In this document: piece after piece, positions 1-11,938 of the stretch
Position numbering within the stretch: position 1 is the stretch's first letter
Layout: the number at the start of each line of letters is the position of its first letter
Notes under the pieces: model-generated
Told to the model about the DNA's origin: nothing
The model's database searches: none
The model's input: the letters and a program-made list of their open reading frames with translations, nothing else
Translations under genes and position numbers: made by a program
Assembly (NCBI GenBank): GCA_018398765.1
Contig: JAHBMJ010003269.1
Location: forward strand, 1-11,938
Direction of reading: 5' to 3'
Length of the DNA stretch: 11,938 nucleotides
From: Chromera velia
Lineage: Eukaryota; Sar; Chromeraceae

Positions 1-21
1 GGGGGGGGGGGGGGGGGGGGG
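1..21. repeat. Poly-G run at the window start
   Basis: Twenty-one consecutive G. At the very end of the sequence this is more likely a sequencing or assembly end artefact than biology. Confidence 0.8.
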
Positions 22-300
22 TTTTTTCACAGCAAAATTTGGCGAAAGTTTTAAAACACCTGAAGATTCAGTCGTGCACCACACTGAATTGTTAAACTGA
101 ACGGAGGATGCGGGAGAGGCCACTAAAGCTGCGAGACGGACAAGAAAGGAAGACAGGAGGAAAGCATCGGGGAGGTTGGGAAAGGAAAAAGTGCAAAAGA
201 GGAAGAAGAGGCTGTCCCATCACGAGCAAATACACCGTCTACGGTCACAATTCTGTATACACCCGTCTCCTCAGTTGAAGATGCTTGCATGCACATTGAT

Positions 301-747
301 TCATGCAGACTGACACTTTTCTCCCTCAGGGTGGTACCTACACACGTACTCCTTTTTGTGTCTGCGGCAGGCATCCTCAGGATTGTTGTTCACGTCGAAG
401 TCGCTCTTGCAGTACCTGCACTTCCTACAGCTTCGAGGCTCTATCATCTCTGCAATCATTTGCAGTTAGTTTACCGAATCGACAGGAGACGGCAGAATGA
501 TTCCAAAAGATTCTGGCAGCTGGATAAGGGGGGATCTATCGGTCTGATTCTTCTGGATGATGAGTCTTGTGTGCCGCTGAGGCGTTGGTACTGTGCAGCT
601 TCGCGACACTGCGCTGTCAAGATCTGCTGCCGAGCTGTTCCGAGGTCGATATCAGCGGAGAAAACCTGAGCGGCCGGCGGCTTGGACAGGATGCATGCGG
701 TGTCAGAGATGTGTTAGAGATGCCTGGGCCGCGCGGCGGCGGGCCAT
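301..747 (-). pseudogene. Broken coding-like region ending in a Cys/His-rich (zinc-binding-like) module
   Basis: One frame starts MARRRAAQASLTHL at 747 and, read through three internal stops (TGA, TGA, TAA), reaches a TGA at 301-303. Its last 50 codons include CRKCRYCKSDFDVNNNPED and ACRRHKKEYVCRYHPEGEKC, a Cys/His spacing that looks zinc-binding. Text on both sides of the TAA (PLIQLPESFGIILPSP before, LQMIAEMIEPRS after) looks coding. A second frame between 711 and 466 is also open (SADIDLGTARQQILTAQCRE). Explanations are a decayed gene with frameshifts, a gene with tiny introns (a GTAAAC donor lies at the TAA), or assembly errors. The family is not recognised. Tandem with and downstream of the large gene, same strand. 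Confidence 0.4.
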
Positions 748-940
748 GACGCGGGTTTGGGTCAAAACTACCAACAAACAGAGTAACCAGCCGAGAAGCC
801 GAGGTTCAGCTAGGTGTGGCTGTACGATCACGGTCAGGCATGCGCAGGGTCACTCTTCGACATTCTTCATCATTCTTTCAGAAATACTTGTGACAAAACT
901 TTTTATTTTAAAAAAGATCTTAAAGTTGTTTTGTTTTATC

Positions 941-975
941 TTTATGTCACTTTATACACTATACAGTGACATAAA
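941..975. repeat. Perfect 11-bp inverted repeat with 13-base loop
   Basis: Arms TTTATGTCACT (941-951) and AGTGACATAAA (965-975) are exact reverse complements. It could form a hairpin or be a protein-binding dyad; no T-run terminator function is implied. Confidence 0.8.
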
Positions 976-1030
976 TCTACTGTAAAATAAATGATTATCA
1001 ACCATTAAAATTAACGGACGCTAGCTTTAT

Positions 1031-1050
1031 TACTGTTTCATACTGTTTCA
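1031..1050. repeat. Two tandem copies of a 10-bp unit
   Basis: TACTGTTTCA occurs twice in direct succession in the AT-rich island. Confidence 0.8.
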
Positions 1051-1614
1051 TCATAAACTTTCATCACCATTAAAGAGTGTACCGCATGATTACTTCACAT
1101 TTTTTAATTTTATTAGATTGAAATTGATGATTGAATAAATGTTTAGTGCACACTCAGTGCCACGTTGGCTTAAACCGAGCTATTCAACATCAGATAGCAT
1201 CAGAGCAGGAAGCTGATCCTCTAACCACGAATTTTAATCCCAATCCTTGAGACATTACTATTGTTTTTTCTAAAGATATGAAACCATTGTAATACTCGTT
1301 AAATTACTTTAAATTTGGCTATTCAAGTTTTCTTGTACTGTGAACACGGCAAAGGTTTACAACACATAAAGAAGGGAAATAAATAGAAATAAACACATTT
1401 GATTGCAAAATATTTATGGGAGCACGTGAGAGTCAAAAGCATCTCAAGATAACAAGAGGGCGGTGGCGGGCAGGTGCAAACACCCACACTGTCCTGTTCA
1501 AGTCAGGCCTTCACATGTGCACCCATCGGTCTTTTCACCAGGCCGTTCCGCCCTCCAAGAGACGTCCCCTGATCCGCTTCTGACCACTCTCTTGAGCCTC
1601 TATTGCTCGCATTC

Positions 1615-11010
<9,396 letters not shown>

Positions 11011-11661
11011 GGTTGCCCCTCTTCCTAACACTGAAGAAAGCGTACGTCTACCCACCTCTGCTGCCTCCCAGCGGCCGCCTCTCTCTATCAATTACTTCCA
11101 CGCCCTCAATCAATCGAACAATCAATCCGGGATACGTTGCTCGTTTGCAGAGCAGTCTCTCACTTTCCGGGGTCGGGTGTCATCTTACTTCCCCGTTTTC
11201 GACAACTGCTCTCACTGTACGTATTGACCTCCCACGACAGCTCTAAATTCTTTGATATCTGCATACAGCTGGAGCCTGGAGAAGCCAAATACAGACAGCG
11301 GATACATGCGGATACAGCGGATGACAGATCGACATCATGCAGAATTTCACTCAAGCTCTCTAGATCCATGCTAGATCCATGCTATAGGGTTCGATAGGCT
11401 TTTGAGGGTTGGCTAGAAGCCCTAAACTGAGAACCCAGATGGTTAGAGTGGGCGCCGCCGCAAGCTCTAAATCTAATAATAGTGAGATAAAAAAATAAAA
11501 TCAAAGGATGCGAAGCGCACCAGTCCCCCGCGTAGACGGATTTTCAATTGTTCTCTTTGCAAAAGTAATCAAACAACAGATCTTGAAAAGAGAAGAAGAG
11601 GTGACATGGTGCTTTAGTGGCATAACACGATCACCTGAAAGTTAAAAAAAAGTAATGTCCA
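11011..11661. other. Upstream / intergenic region between divergent reading frames
   Basis: Presumed 5' flank of the large minus-strand gene and of the plus-strand frame at 11662. A short plus frame (11508-11645, 45 codons, MRSAPVPRVDGFSIVLF) is open but has no supporting feature. No promoter element can be named. Confidence 0.45.
11360..11381. repeat. Two tandem copies of an 11-bp unit
   Basis: CTAGATCCATG occurs twice in direct succession upstream of the large gene. Confidence 0.8.
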
Positions 11662-11938
11662 ATGGCTTCTACTAGACTATCGGCACCTCAGAAAGCAATT
11701 TCCGACCTTACATCTCTTTATAGTAGAAGAACAATACAAAAACATGAGGTGCATGATGTAATTCTGAGTATCATTGAGAATCCTTTCTGGCCAGTCTGGC
11801 AGAAAGATGAAAAACGTAGATTAGTTCTTACAATTTGTCGCACAGCAAATGGAAACAAGTGTCTGGTCTGTCATGCAGCCCTTCTAATTGACAGGCAGAC
11901 AAAACGGAGAGAAGTGGGCGAGGAGACAGTCCTGGCCT
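11662..11938 (+). CDS. Partial open reading frame running off the right end
   Basis: Opens with MASTRLSAPQKAISDLTSLY after an in-frame TAA at 11653 and stays open for 92 codons to the window edge. It contains NPFWPVWQKDEKRRLVLTIC and a CLVCH motif (C-x2-C-H) that could bind metal. Composition is more AT-rich than the large gene. It is transcribed away from that gene, so 11011-11661 would be a shared upstream region. A possible acceptor-like CTAATTGACAG near 11884-11894 may mean the last part is intron. Family not recognised; it may be a mobile-element protein or a host gene. Confidence 0.4.
   Translation, partial: MASTRLSAPQKAISDLTSLYSRRTIQKHEVHDVILSIIENPFWPVWQKDEKRRLVLTICRTANGNKCLVCHAALLIDRQTKRREVGEETVLA

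Larger units (their letters stand above)
748..1614. other. Gene-poor spacer with AT-rich island (about 880-1440)
   Basis: I see no convincing coding sequence. About 880-1440 is distinctly AT-rich compared with the rest of the window. It would hold the 3' flank of the large gene and the upstream region of the minus-strand remnant. Several AATAAA words occur on the minus strand but none can be assigned as a polyadenylation signal. Confidence 0.6.

Noticed and set aside
289-669. Plus-strand frame of 126 codons
   Set aside because: Opposite strand of the Cys/His module; its composition is ordinary and it has no recognisable motif.
692-698. TGCATGC palindrome (also at 6063-6069)
   Set aside because: A known coccidian promoter-associated word, but it falls within coding-like or intronic sequence here, so no regulatory role can be claimed.
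11508-11645. 45-codon plus-strand frame before the right-end reading frame
   Set aside because: Short, another frame across it is open too, and no motif or splice link to 11662 is clear.

Overview
This window looks like nuclear DNA of an alveolate, most likely a coccidian apicomplexan or a chromerid. The lineage is inferred from style: roughly 50% GC, many short exons in introns of about 90-540 bases, abundant CA/GA/CCTG microsatellites, and a secreted EGF-containing protein with divergent repeats. I cannot name the genus. The window starts with 21 consecutive G, which suggests a contig end.

One gene dominates. Reading both strands for coding style, canonical GT-AG sites and codon phase, I can thread a minus-strand gene of 23 exons from the start codon at 11010 to a TGA at 1615, about 829 residues. 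In order it encodes a signal peptide, an acidic Ser/Gly-rich disordered stretch, a helical region, one complete six-cysteine EGF-like domain, and about nine degenerate repeats. Each repeat has a hydrophobic strand, a short turn and a W/F-G-[SP] strand, and they look like beta-propeller blades. Phase closes on its own at most junctions. It is ambiguous at the exon 6 donor and at the exon 18/19 junction, and one exon is only 17 bases long. No C-terminal membrane anchor is visible, so the model predicts a secreted soluble protein, perhaps an adhesin-like or secretory-organelle protein.

Region by region: 1-300 is a homopolymer end and presumed 3' flank. 301-747 (minus) holds coding-like sequence ending in a Cys/His-rich, probably zinc-binding module, but it is broken by in-frame stops and competes with another open frame. 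748-1614 contains an AT-rich gene-poor island with a hairpin. 1615-11010 is the large gene, whose introns carry the microsatellites, including a perfect TC/GA inverted repeat beside a donor site. 11011-11661 is upstream, probably divergent-promoter, sequence. From 11662 to the end a plus-strand frame of 92 codons runs off the window.

Nothing here suggests bacterial operons, CRISPR, tRNA or rRNA. All product assignments rest on visual motif recognition only.
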